Source: Bacteroidota bacterium (lineage in GTDB: Bacteria; Bacteroidota; Bacteroidia; Cytophagales; Cytophagaceae). Taken from it: a stretch of DNA of 64,000 nt. The DNA is taken from contig JAEWAY010000033.1 in assembly GCA_023391415.1 (NCBI GenBank), positions 62,001-126,000 of the forward strand, given 5' to 3'. Position 1 is the first letter of the stretch. Each line of letters begins with the position of its first letter. Both the position numbers and the translations under genes were made by a program. Shown piece by piece: positions 16,146-25,185 of this stretch. The notes under the pieces are model-generated. The model saw only the letters and a list, made by a program, of their open reading frames with translations. It searched no databases and was not told the origin of the DNA.

Positions 16146-18842
16146 ATGAGCACTTTTTTTTACCAGTTGTTATTCCTTTTACTCCTCACCACCACGATTC
16201 CAGGATTCCCGGCTACTTATTTTATTTCTCCCAGCGGAAACGACGACCATAATGGTCAATCTTCGGGACATGCCCTCCAAAGCATCCGGGCGATCAATGC
16301 CAAAACCTTAAATCCCGGCGACAGTCTCTTGTTTGAGAGAGGAGGAGTATACATGGGCACGTTGAAAATAACCACTTCCGGAAAACCAACAAGTCCGATC
16401 GTCATATCCGCGTATGGCGACGGCCCCAAACCATTATTTACCGGGAGCCAATGGTTTGATGTTTCCGACAATGGAACCGCGCGTTGTCCGGAATGTCACA
16501 CATACGACAACCTGATTTTGTCCGGTGAAAGAATACTTATTCCGGCCCGATATCCCAATGAGGGATATATCACTATGGAAAAGACGAGCGGCCATGAATC
16601 CTTTACATACAACGAGACCCTCCCCGAAGGCTCATATCTGAAGGGCGCTCTTGTAGTCGCCAAAACCGAAGGATGGGTAATCGACCGTTTCCCAATCCTA
16701 TCGGCTCATAACGGAGAAATTCATGTCGGGACAACACTGGGCTTTCATAATCCATATGACTTTAAACCTTTTCATGGCTTTTTTCTTTCGCACCATCGTG
16801 ACTTTCTGGATCTTGAAAACGAGTGGTATTTTGACGCCTCCACCGATTCGCTGTTTCTATTTGATACAACCATTGACTCTGTCCAGATCGCGTTGTTTGA
16901 TGATGGCATTTTTCTCGCACGAGGTGTTTCCCATATCCAGATCATGAATATCCGGTTTCAGAACTACCGGGCTGACGGTATTTCACTAAACGACAACAGC
17001 CATATCCTCATCCGCGAATGTGATTTTAATAGTCTGGGCAATGACGGAATAGGCGGCGTCAAATCATGGAGTTCCATGAATATGGACATTTCCGTCCTTA
17101 ACTGCTCCTTCTCCAACATACTCAATACCGCTATCAACCTTCTAGGTGGAAAAAAGGCGCGGATCGCCCACAACATAATCTCGAAAATCGGTCTGGTTCC
17201 CGGGGAAGGCATGGCCCATGATATGGGATATATTGGAATTGTCGCGCCAGACAGCGCTCTCATAGAATGGAACAAGGTAGACAGCGTAGGATATACCGGC
17301 ATAAGCATATCTTCGGGTACAGCCTGCGAAATCCGATACAACGAGGTCTCCCGCGTAGGTCTTACCAAAAACGACTGTGGAGGCATATACTGTTGGAACG
17401 CCAGCAACGGAAAAATTCACCACAACTATGTGCACAACCTGTTCAGTACCGGCGCCGGAACCAGGTCCATCGACGGTATTATGAATTTCGGGATATATAT
17501 CGACGACCAATCACGCTATATGGAAGTGGCTCATAATACGATAAAATCCTGCGATGTGGGAATAATGCTCCACAACGCCCATGACAATCTTATATTCTAC
17601 AATACATTATACAACAATACCCGCGCTCAATTACTCATCGTGGAAGGCAAGCCATACTACGGAGATATTGTAAACAACAACAAAATAGAGTACAACAACT
17701 TTCAGGGAATCTACCCCTCCAGCCTGTTGATCGAACTAAGCTCCGATATAGCCGATATCAGGGACTTCGCTTATTTTAACAATAATAGTTACAATCATCC
17801 CTACTCCGAAAACACTTTCCATATGGAATATATCGAGCGACCCACTCCGTTTTACGACCATCGTACAGAAACACTCACCTTTAGCCAATGGCGGAACAGA
17901 ACAGGACAAGACATCAATAGCTCCAACACCTTTGACCTAAATAGAGTCTACGGGACCATTCAGACGGGCAAAAACCTGATAAAGAACTCTGATTTTAGCT
18001 CCGGTACAGGCTGGTGGTGGGATTACGACAGCGACAATTTCAAATTCAGCGCTACGGTCCATGAAGCTTTCGAGAAGCAAGCCTTATGGGCTCATTATAA
18101 AAATCCCGCTACATTTTCAGGAAGCAATCTCGGAATTTCAAATTTTGATCTAGAACAGAATAAAGCCTACTTACTACGTTTTAAAACGCTTGGAAAAAAA
18201 CCAGGGCATGTAAAAATCGCTCTCAATGAGGCCGCCTCTCCTTTCAGATCAAACACCATTCCCAGCACACTGGGTTTTTCATTAACCACAGAGATAGCGG
18301 AACACGCTATTCCATTTTTCGCGGGTTTGAGCGCGACAACTTCCCTAATTTTTCATTCCACTTCATTTGACGGCGATTATTATCTGGATGACGTCACATT
18401 ACAAGAATTACATTTCGACACATCGGAAACCCTCCCGACAACCCATACGAAGCTTTTTGTAAATACAGATTCGGGGAATATCGAACTGAATATCCCGGAA
18501 GGATACGTTTACCAGAACGGTGAAGAAATAACAAAACCCATATCGCTGGCGCCTTTCACATCCATTGTTTTAAAGAAAAAAATGAACGTATCAACGATTA
18601 TACCTCAAGAACAACGCAAAAAGAAGGCGTTTTCCATTTATCCAAACCCGGCGGCTACCACTATATATATAGAGGGTATACACGCGAAAAACGCCGAGAT
18701 TATTTCAGAAACGGGAGACACGCTCAAAAAGCTGGTATTAAAAAATCAATCCATCGACATTAGCGACCTTCCCCGCGGAATCTATTTGCTAAAAATAGAA
18801 TCCAACAAAGACATCCAAACCCTAAAGTTCATTAAAGAATAA
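16146..18842 (+). CDS. secreted parallel beta-helix protein with T9SS type A sorting domain
   Basis: I start at the ATG at 16146, which gives a clean signal peptide (MSTFFYQLLFLLLLTTTIPG); an ATG at 16110 would add 12 polar residues. The 898 residues then show YFISPSGNDDHNGQ, the usual opening of secreted beta-helix proteins, a right-handed parallel beta-helix at about residues 250-520 with repeated N/G turns (IRECDFNSLGNDGI, IHHNYVHNL), a carbohydrate-binding-like beta-sandwich at about 610-770 beginning with NLIKNSDFSSGTGWWWD, and a T9SS tail starting FSIYPNPAAT. This architecture is typical of polysaccharide lyases, epimerases and surface binding proteins. The catalytic residues cannot be assigned by eye. 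Confidence 0.9.
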   Translation: MSTFFYQLLFLLLLTTTIPGFPATYFISPSGNDDHNGQSSGHALQSIRAINAKTLNPGDSLLFERGGVYMGTLKITTSGKPTSPIVISAYGDGPKPLFTGSQWFDVSDNGTARCPECHTYDNLILSGERILIPARYPNEGYITMEKTSGHESFTYNETLPEGSYLKGALVVAKTEGWVIDRFPILSAHNGEIHVGTTLGFHNPYDFKPFHGFFLSHHRDFLDLENEWYFDASTDSLFLFDTTIDSVQIALFDDGIFLARGVSHIQIMNIRFQNYRADGISLNDNSHILIRECDFNSLGNDGIGGVKSWSSMNMDISVLNCSFSNILNTAINLLGGKKARIAHNIISKIGLVPGEGMAHDMGYIGIVAPDSALIEWNKVDSVGYTGISISSGTACEIRYNEVSRVGLTKNDCGGIYCWNASNGKIHHNYVHNLFSTGAGTRSIDGIMNFGIYIDDQSRYMEVAHNTIKSCDVGIMLHNAHDNLIFYNTLYNNTRAQLLIVEGKPYYGDIVNNNKIEYNNFQGIYPSSLLIELSSDIADIRDFAYFNNNSYNHPYSENTFHMEYIERPTPFYDHRTETLTFSQWRNRTGQDINSSNTFDLNRVYGTIQTGKNLIKNSDFSSGTGWWWDYDSDNFKFSATVHEAFEKQALWAHYKNPATFSGSNLGISNFDLEQNKAYLLRFKTLGKKPGHVKIALNEAASPFRSNTIPSTLGFSLTTEIAEHAIPFFAGLSATTSLIFHSTSFDGDYYLDDVTLQELHFDTSETLPTTHTKLFVNTDSGNIELNIPEGYVYQNGEEITKPISLAPFTSIVLKKKMNVSTIIPQEQRKKKAFSIYPNPAATTIYIEGIHAKNAEIISETGDTLKKLVLKNQSIDISDLPRGIYLLKIESNKDIQTLKFIKE

Positions 18843-18873
18843 AAGAGCCGCTCCTCTCGTATCCAGCTCTTTT
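18841..18873. terminator. intrinsic terminator after the beta-helix gene
   Basis: Arms AAAAGAGC and GCTCTTTT (8 bp) surround a 17-nt loop and overlap the stop codon; the right arm runs into TTTTATT. It could serve both the beta-helix gene and the small minus-strand gene that ends at 18967. Confidence 0.6.
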
Positions 18874-18966
18874 ATTCACTATCGCAGGGGGAATATAGCG
18901 CCACCCAACACGCTTCTGATCATCATTAACAGATAGGATTCTAATTGTTTGTCCAGAAAAACCCTA

Positions 18967-19128
18967 TCAGTGAGTCATATTGTTCTTATAAAACATAATA
19001 CGAATAAGCAGCAAAACAATAGATCCGATGAGGAAGCAATGAACAATATCGCCCGTATCGAATGTATACAAACTGACAAGCCATATTCCCATCAGCGCCA
19101 AAGAGGTAAGAATCAGATAAACTCGCAT
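18967..19128 (-). CDS. 53-residue membrane protein, lmo0937/DUF5670-like
   Basis: An ATG-initiated frame of 53 codons encodes two hydrophobic helices separated by a short loop, with the pattern IWLVSLYTFDTGDIVHCF, then LLLIRIMFYK. That spacing of W-L, G, I/V-H and the terminal R-positive tail resembles the lmo0937 (DUF5670) family of tiny stress-related membrane proteins, whose consensus has WL-G-(x)-IH-LL and LLR. The role of that family is unknown. A plus-strand frame over the same bases encodes only a polar sequence with no family resemblance, which supports the minus strand. Confidence is limited by the short length and by similarity judged from memory. Confidence 0.6.
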   Translation of the reverse strand: MRVYLILTSLALMGIWLVSLYTFDTGDIVHCFLIGSIVLLLIRIMFYKNNMTH

Positions 19129-19363
19129 AATGGCTTTTACATACAGAACCAGACAGCCTTTAATTAAGTTGTCGCCAAAAAAATGATCAATGTATAATAT
19201 AAACCAAATTCAAATCACAGTATAATATATTTAACTTAAAATCAAATCATTATATCCATTTTTTAAACTATTATAAACTTGGGAAAGTTAAATTGTAAAT
19301 CTACCGGTGGATTGTCGCGCGGGTGTATGGGAGAGTCCGGTAATAGTTGGTTTAAATTTTTAA

Positions 19364-20212
19364 ATGGGAGATATTATGGAGTTGATGAGTATAATTTCAT
19401 TGATGGTCATTGTACTATTCTTTTCGGGCACTATAATAGCCGGAGCGCTTATCATTCTTCCCGAACTTTCCTGGAAACTACCTCACAAGGACAATCTTCT
19501 GGAACCTCAATACGCCTCCTGCCTCCTGCGTAATTTTTCATACTATAAGCGGTTGAGCAATGAACAGCGAAAAGAATTTGAAAAACGCCTCAGTTACTTT
19601 CTGTCAAATAAAATATTTATACCAAAACAAATGGACAGCGTAACGGATGAAATGAAAATCATGATCGGCGCCTGCGCTATTCAGCTTACTTTTGGCCTGA
19701 GACCCATTCGATTCGCTCATTTCAACCGTATTGTCGTTTATCCGACAAGTTATCATTCTCCGTATTCCGGAAAATCGCATAAAGGAGAGGTCAATCCCAA
19801 CGGCGTCATCACGTTCGCGTGGGACGCTTTTTGGCAAGGATACAATATCCGTTACAATGGATTCAATCTCGGTCTGCATGAAATGGCCCACGCGCTACGG
19901 CTTGAAGACGCGATACAGAAGGAAGATTACAAAGTAATCGACGACCAGCATCTATCGCGATGGCACAAAATAAGCCTGCGGGAAATAAAGCGAATAAAGC
20001 GTGGCAGGAAAAGTTTCCTGAGACATTACGCCACATGGGATACGGAAGAGTTTTTCGCGGTATGTGTCGAAGGTTTTTTTCAACAGCCTTATTTATTTCG
20101 GCGAGAGCTTCCCGAAGTATATCAGGCACTGGCAAAGCTACTCAACCAGGACCCGATCCGGCTTTATCAATCAGCTCCGGAAGACGACATGATCAGACAG
20201 GGTGGCTTGTAA
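19364..20212 (+). CDS. zinc-dependent peptidase, MtfA family
   Basis: The 282-residue protein carries the zinc-binding HEMAH at residues 172-176 and the third-ligand region WDTEEFFAV near residue 225, the two hallmarks of MtfA (M90) peptidases. In Escherichia coli MtfA binds the repressor Mlc and so affects glucose uptake. No Mlc homologue is seen here. Unlike the soluble E. coli protein, this one has a hydrophobic N-terminal helix at about residues 8-32, so it is probably attached to the inner membrane. It stands alone, convergent with the DPP-IV-like gene 50 bp away. Confidence 0.88.
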   Translation: MGDIMELMSIISLMVIVLFFSGTIIAGALIILPELSWKLPHKDNLLEPQYASCLLRNFSYYKRLSNEQRKEFEKRLSYFLSNKIFIPKQMDSVTDEMKIMIGACAIQLTFGLRPIRFAHFNRIVVYPTSYHSPYSGKSHKGEVNPNGVITFAWDAFWQGYNIRYNGFNLGLHEMAHALRLEDAIQKEDYKVIDDQHLSRWHKISLREIKRIKRGRKSFLRHYATWDTEEFFAVCVEGFFQQPYLFRRELPEVYQALAKLLNQDPIRLYQSAPEDDMIRQGGL

Positions 20213-20262
20213 AGCTCTCTGCCGATATCGGACTAGGAAATCGTTCTGCCACTTCATGTCAT

Positions 20263-22452
20263 TTACAAATAGTTGATCAGGTAGTTTGTCATTACTTCAT
20301 AAAGATGGAATCGGGTATCGCCTCCATAGATACTATGGTTTTTATCCGGATAGTAAAGGACGTCGGCATGCTTCCCCGCCTTGATAATGCCACGCTGCAT
20401 CTCGATCGCGTTTTGCAAATGCACATTGTCGTCCGCCGTGCCATGAATCAGCAGATAGCGCCCTTTGAGCATCGCCGCGTGCGAGATCGGACTATTTTCA
20501 TCATATCCCGAAGGATTGTCTTCCGGCAATCCCAAAAAACGCTCGGTATAGATCGTATCATAAAATCGCCAACTGGTTACCGGAGCCACCGCGATCGCGA
20601 GTTTATAATAATCCGCGCCCAAAGTAATCGCGAGGGAAGAAAGGTACCCGCCAAAACTCCATCCGAAGATCCCCAGTCTCGATTTATCCACATAAGACAG
20701 AGAACCCAGATATTTGGCGGTTTGAATCATATCTTCGGCTTCCAGCTTCCCCAGACGTCCATAGGTTTGTTTTTTGAAGTCCGCTCCTCTGCCGCCCGTA
20801 CCGCGATTATCTACCCCCACCACAATATAACCCATACCCGCCAGCATCTGATACCAGAGATAGTTGTTGCCTCCCCACTGATTCACTACAGTCTGATGCC
20901 CCGGACCTCCATAGATACTGACCAAAACCGGATACTTCCGGGTGGAGTCAAAGTTTTGGGGTTTGATCATCCAGGCGTTGAGAGAGACCGAATCTTCGGT
21001 CATAAAGGTGAAGAAAAGAGGCTTTACAAATTCATTGTTCTTCATGGTCCGCTCCAGCGAGGCGTTGTCCACCATGGTTCTCAACAACCGGCCTTCCGGC
21101 AACGCGTTTAGACTAATTCGATAAGGAACTCCCGCTTCGCTATAATAATCCAGAAAAAAACGCTTGTCCGGACTTATGTGAATATCGTGGCAACCCGCGC
21201 CATGGGTAATTTGATTCTTATCACCGCCATCGAACCTGATCGAATACAAATGCCTCCCAAGTACCGAGGCCTCATTGGAAAGATAGTAAATCCGTCCTTT
21301 TTTCTCATCCACGCCCGCCAGTTCCAAGACCTCATAGGCGCCTTTGGTAATTGGAACTACGCTCTTCCCATCCATGGAGGCTTTATATAAATGCCGATAA
21401 CCATCTTTTTCACTACTTATCACAAAATGCTCACTATCGCTCAGATAAACCAGATCATCAACAACTTCAACATAAGTATCCGATTTTTCCTCATACACGG
21501 TCGCTGTCGATCCATCGGAAACACGGACATGCAGCAACTCCAGATGGTTTTGCAAGCGATTCATTATCTGTACAGAAAGCAGATCCGAATTCCTGGTCCA
21601 CTGTACCCGCGGGATATACTGTTCATCGTGCCTTTTCAGATCAAGCGCTTTTTCGCGACCATCCTCGAGATCATATACCCAAATCTCCACCGCCGCGTTT
21701 TTTTCTCCCGCCTTAGGATATTTAAACGTATAGTTTTCGGGGTAGAGCGATCCCCACACCTGCATCGTATACTCCTTAACCTCGGTTTCATCAAAGCGGT
21801 AATAGGCGATCCGCCTGCTATCCGGCGACCAGAAAAACGCCCGGGTAAATCCGAATTCCTCCTCGTATACCCAATCAGTAGCGCCATTGATGATTTCATT
21901 CCTTATTCCGTCGCTCGTAACCGGAGTTTCCCGCCCGCTTTCCGTATCGTACACGTATAGATTATTATTCCGGACATAAGCCAGGTACCGGCTATCCGGT
22001 GAAAAAGCCGGATTGAGCAGCTTTTCTTCGGAAACTTTGGACAACCGCTCCTTTTTCAAATCATAGATATAATAGTAGGCTAGCGCGGACCGTCTATATA
22101 CCTGCTCTTTGTCCACCTCCAGCAAAAGCGCGTTTTCATCCGGGCTAAAAACATAACCCTCCGGTACTAATCGGATATCGTCATTATGAAATACGCTTCC
22201 CTTCAATATAGTGCTGACCGCCTTTCCTGTCCGCGCGGAATACTTGACAATATCAGCACCGCGACCAGCGGGCTCGTACTTCATGGCCGTATAATAGGCT
22301 CCATCATTCAACCAACTGATACCTTGCAGATAATCGGATCGGAAAGTTCCCTTACGCCATATATCTTCCAGGCTAATCGACTGGGCTGAAGCTAATTGTA
22401 TAAAAAACTGAGAAAGAATAAATAAGATGGCGATCTGAGTATTTCTGGTCAT
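20263..22452 (-). CDS. S9 family prolyl peptidase, DPP-IV type
   Basis: This secreted serine peptidase of 729 residues has a signal peptide from the ATG at 22452 (MTRNTQIAILFILSQ); another ATG 12 nt upstream is possible. Residues up to about 460 form the eight-bladed propeller and contain DWVYEEEF, the double-glutamate motif that binds the substrate N-terminus in dipeptidyl peptidase IV. The alpha/beta hydrolase domain follows with the nucleophile in GWSFGGYLS, the aspartate in GTADDNVH and the histidine in KNHSIYGG. It should release Xaa-Pro dipeptides in the periplasm. The gene stands alone. Confidence 0.94.
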   Translation of the reverse strand: MTRNTQIAILFILSQFFIQLASAQSISLEDIWRKGTFRSDYLQGISWLNDGAYYTAMKYEPAGRGADIVKYSARTGKAVSTILKGSVFHNDDIRLVPEGYVFSPDENALLLEVDKEQVYRRSALAYYYIYDLKKERLSKVSEEKLLNPAFSPDSRYLAYVRNNNLYVYDTESGRETPVTSDGIRNEIINGATDWVYEEEFGFTRAFFWSPDSRRIAYYRFDETEVKEYTMQVWGSLYPENYTFKYPKAGEKNAAVEIWVYDLEDGREKALDLKRHDEQYIPRVQWTRNSDLLSVQIMNRLQNHLELLHVRVSDGSTATVYEEKSDTYVEVVDDLVYLSDSEHFVISSEKDGYRHLYKASMDGKSVVPITKGAYEVLELAGVDEKKGRIYYLSNEASVLGRHLYSIRFDGGDKNQITHGAGCHDIHISPDKRFFLDYYSEAGVPYRISLNALPEGRLLRTMVDNASLERTMKNNEFVKPLFFTFMTEDSVSLNAWMIKPQNFDSTRKYPVLVSIYGGPGHQTVVNQWGGNNYLWYQMLAGMGYIVVGVDNRGTGGRGADFKKQTYGRLGKLEAEDMIQTAKYLGSLSYVDKSRLGIFGWSFGGYLSSLAITLGADYYKLAIAVAPVTSWRFYDTIYTERFLGLPEDNPSGYDENSPISHAAMLKGRYLLIHGTADDNVHLQNAIEMQRGIIKAGKHADVLYYPDKNHSIYGGDTRFHLYEVMTNYLINYL

Positions 22453-22610
22453 AAAAAATAACATTAGCTCTTTGATTCTGTTAGTTATAACTTATAATAA
22501 CGCGAACAAATTATTTTTTTGTCAAAAAACGCTTGTTCTTCGAAGAATTATTCGGATACTTGTGGCAAAATATAAACCCTAATTTCAATAAACAAATTTT
22601 AAACAAACCT

Positions 22611-23594
22611 ATGAAAAAACAATCATTACTTTACAGCCTGCTGTTCGTAGCGGCTGTTGGTTTTCTGGCAAGCTGCGGTAAAGATGATGAAGCTCCTCAA
22701 CCATCTACTCCGGACGAGTGCGCCGCTGCTGAGTTTCCTGCTACAACAGGAACCGCGAACGTTAAATTTTTGAACTTTACAAAGACCTCTGGTAACTTTA
22801 CAACCATTGACGCTGGCGCTGAAGATATTCTCGCATTCGCTATTCAATTAGAGAGGGGCGAGGATAGACCTCAAAAACTAAGAGTATACCAATCCGATTG
22901 TGAAAATGCTCTTGGTACTGTTGTAACTTTCACAGGAAAAGATACAGAAGACGGAGGCAAGAGATTCGACCTAAGAAATACAGACTCTCAAATCAAAAAC
23001 ATCAACTACGTTGTTCCTACCGGAATATCTCCAATTTATCTTAACTTTGAAATTGACGAAAGCGGAAACAAATACTCTTATAAGAGAGTAAAGATCAATG
23101 TTTCCGGTTCTGGAGTTATTGAATCACACCAGAATATTAAACTTGGTGGAGATGATAACCCTACTGATCCCTCTCGCTTAATAAGCACTAGCGGTCAAGG
23201 GCTTTCCGTATGTGATGCGGCTGGAAACGTTGAAAGCGTAGATATCACCCTTATAAAAGAAAGTGGAAAGCTTTATCTTGCTTCCAACCCCGCAAGAAGC
23301 CAAGTATATGACAGATCAACTACCGCTCCTGGTAGCTGTGGCGATACCGAAGATGGACTATCTCTAGTAGGTGGTGTAGCAACTGATTTTAAAAAGGTTA
23401 GTCTTTCATTCGCCAATGTAACCAACTCTGAGCTGGATGCTGTAACATTTGGTGGTAATCAAACTATCGAAATCGCCAATGGTGACATAATCGCGTTTAA
23501 AACTTCTAATAACCGAGTTGGTTTAATTGAAGTGACGGATCTAAATACGAATGCTCCAAGCTTCGCTACAATAAATGTTAAAGTGCAGAGATAA
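22611..23594 (+). CDS. lipoprotein of unknown function
   Basis: Starting at the ATG at 22611, the 327-residue product has a lipoprotein signal ending in FLASC (cysteine about 22) and then an acidic, P-rich linker. The rest is a beta-rich extracellular domain of about 290 residues with no family I can name. Four cysteines in the mature part (around CAAAEF, SDCENAL, VCDAAG and SCGDTED) may pair. An upstream ATG at 22533 would place 26 non-signal residues before the lipobox, so I reject it. Codon use differs from neighbours: alanine is mainly GCT and CGCG is nearly absent, as in strongly expressed or recently acquired genes. A long terminator hairpin follows at once. Confidence 0.8.
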   Translation: MKKQSLLYSLLFVAAVGFLASCGKDDEAPQPSTPDECAAAEFPATTGTANVKFLNFTKTSGNFTTIDAGAEDILAFAIQLERGEDRPQKLRVYQSDCENALGTVVTFTGKDTEDGGKRFDLRNTDSQIKNINYVVPTGISPIYLNFEIDESGNKYSYKRVKINVSGSGVIESHQNIKLGGDDNPTDPSRLISTSGQGLSVCDAAGNVESVDITLIKESGKLYLASNPARSQVYDRSTTAPGSCGDTEDGLSLVGGVATDFKKVSLSFANVTNSELDAVTFGGNQTIEIANGDIIAFKTSNNRVGLIEVTDLNTNAPSFATINVKVQR

Positions 23595-23604
23595 TCTCAT
23601 ATAT

Positions 23605-23656
23605 GTTCATATCAATAAAAAAGGGGCTTTGAAGCCCCTTTTTTATTGATATGAAC
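23605..23656. terminator. bidirectional terminator, 25-bp perfect inverted repeat
   Basis: Two arms of 25 bases match perfectly around the 2-nt spacer TG. The inner part is a GGGGCTT/AAGCCCC stem flanked by six A on the left and six T on the right, so it can terminate in both directions. It covers the stop and the last four codons of the convergent hydrolase gene that ends at 23643. Confidence 0.88.
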
Positions 23657-24446
23657 TTTGTAAAAACGCGCGAATCGCCCCCAAACTATCTTCTTTCTTT
23701 TCCAGCATACCCATGTGGCCTGTCTCTTCCAGGACGCGGACCTGATGTTTTTCGGGCAGATAACATTGCTCCATGCTCTTTTCATAAGGTACCGCGTTGT
23801 CTTCTCTGCCTATAATAAAAAGCACCGGTAGCTTTGTTCGCCTTAGCACTTCGATACGATCCTTTCTGTCACGCATGGCGCGAGTTGTCGCGACAACCGT
23901 CTTCACCTCCATCTTTCGGCATACATCTTTCAACTGGTCAATTTCCGCGGACAATCTTTCCCTATTCTTAGGGTAAAACAAAGGAGCCACAAACGAATCG
24001 GCGAAAGCGTCCATACCATGTTTTTCTATAAACTCGATCGTACGGTCCCTGTTTCGTTTCTTTTCTTCGGTATCCGCGAAAGCGGTTGAATGAAACAATC
24101 CAAATCCAAGCAGATTTTCCGGATACTTTTCCGCGAAAGCGAGTGTCACATAGCCTCCCAATGAATGTCCTATCATTACACATTCGCGGACCTGGATCGC
24201 TTCCAGAAGTTCTTTTACTTTCCGCGCCATCTCCTCTATGCTCAGGTCCCGAGTTCCCGAACCACTATCGCCATGACCGGGAAGATCAATCGACAGAACA
24301 CGATAGTCAGCGGAGAGATTCGTCTCAAAGTCGCGCCATAAATCTTTATTTTCACAAAACCCATGAATCAGCGCGATCGCTTTTCCGGCTCCCTGGTCAT
24401 TGTACGCGAGTCTCATTTCTTTATCTATTTTTATTATTTGTTTCAC
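23643..24446 (-). CDS. alpha/beta hydrolase
   Basis: The 267-residue enzyme has the oxyanion-hole region LIHGFCENKDLW, the nucleophile elbow GHSLGGYV (serine), the acid in IGREDNAVPYE and the histidine in ETGHMGMLE. There is no signal peptide, so it acts in the cytoplasm. Length and motif spacing fit the broad family of esterases and carboxylic ester or C-C hydrolases (PF00561/PF12697); the substrate cannot be predicted. The final codons lie inside the long inverted repeat at 23605-23656. Confidence 0.92.
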   Translation of the reverse strand: MKQIIKIDKEMRLAYNDQGAGKAIALIHGFCENKDLWRDFETNLSADYRVLSIDLPGHGDSGSGTRDLSIEEMARKVKELLEAIQVRECVMIGHSLGGYVTLAFAEKYPENLLGFGLFHSTAFADTEEKKRNRDRTIEFIEKHGMDAFADSFVAPLFYPKNRERLSAEIDQLKDVCRKMEVKTVVATTRAMRDRKDRIEVLRRTKLPVLFIIGREDNAVPYEKSMEQCYLPEKHQVRVLEETGHMGMLEKKEDSLGAIRAFLQSSYQ

Positions 24447-24643
24447 GCGAAAATAACCATTTCCTTTATTTATAAAATCAGGCTAACCATCGCTTCTTGG
24501 CGTAAGGATTCCGGTCTTCTATTCTGAAGTCATCCGGATTAACGAATAGGAGCGGGTTTATGAAAACAATCAGGAATGAATTGCGTTTCAGAAAAGATTT
24601 TTAGTTACTTTGTCCGCCGAAAACAAACCATATTGTATAAATA

Positions 24644-25117
24644 ATGATTCAACGAATTCAAAGCATTTTTCTCCTATTGGCCGGTACGGCCTCCGTCATG
24701 ATCTTGTTTCTTCCAATCTGGTCCAATGGAGTCCCCGGGCAATACTCGGTCGTAGCGAACGCGATCACGCTAAAAATGTCCAATCCCGTGGGCGACGTTC
24801 TCAAAACGGAATCAGTTGGCTATGTAGCCGCGCTGGCCGCTTTGTGCGCGATCGTTACCTTCTATACGATTTTCAAATTCAAAACCCGTAAAATTCAGAT
24901 TAAATTAGGCTGGCTGTCCATATTGCTCAACTGCGGACTTGTTGTCGCTTTTGTATATTCTATCACCCGCGGGCAGAGCTTACTGGGAATCGACGAAGCC
25001 GGATCATTCAGCGCGGGTTTTTTCATGCCCTACATTTCCATGGGATGTATATTCATAGCCAATCATTATATCCGTAAGGACGAAAGACTGGTGCGCTCCA
25101 TAGATCGTCTGCGATAG
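24644..25117 (+). CDS. DUF4293 domain-containing membrane protein
   Basis: This 157-residue protein has four predicted transmembrane helices (about 5-24, 63-82, 92-112 and 122-140). The opening MIQRIQSIFLLLAG and the loop pattern of FLPIW and KFKTRKIQIKLG are typical of DUF4293, a Bacteroidota inner-membrane family often found next to the transcription termination factor rho, which is not present here. Function is unknown. It is convergent with the 478-residue protein gene, with a 13-bp inverted repeat between and over the ends. Confidence 0.88.
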   Translation: MIQRIQSIFLLLAGTASVMILFLPIWSNGVPGQYSVVANAITLKMSNPVGDVLKTESVGYVAALAALCAIVTFYTIFKFKTRKIQIKLGWLSILLNCGLVVAFVYSITRGQSLLGIDEAGSFSAGFFMPYISMGCIFIANHYIRKDERLVRSIDRLR

Positions 25118-25139
25118 AATATTATCGACCCTTCGAACC

Positions 25140-25185
25140 AGATTTTATCAGCGGATCGGGCTACACCAATCGGCTGATAAAATCT
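25140..25185. repeat. 13-bp inverted repeat across the stop codon of the gene at 25161
   Basis: Perfect arms AGATTTTATCAGC (25140-25152) and its complement (25173-25185) enclose a 20-nt loop that contains the minus-strand stop codon at 25161-25163. It lies in the convergent gap after the DUF4293 gene and may act as a terminator or mRNA 3'-end stabiliser, though no clear T run follows on either strand. Confidence 0.6.

Noticed and set aside
18949..19167. 72-codon plus-strand frame
   Set aside because: The sequence is polar and N/Q-rich with no pattern; the opposite strand has an ATG frame with two good membrane helices.
19960..21111. 383-codon plus-strand open frame
   Set aside because: It runs from the end of the MtfA gene through the DPP-IV gene in antisense. 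The product is rich in R, H and I with no family pattern, while both genes on the other frames show catalytic motifs.
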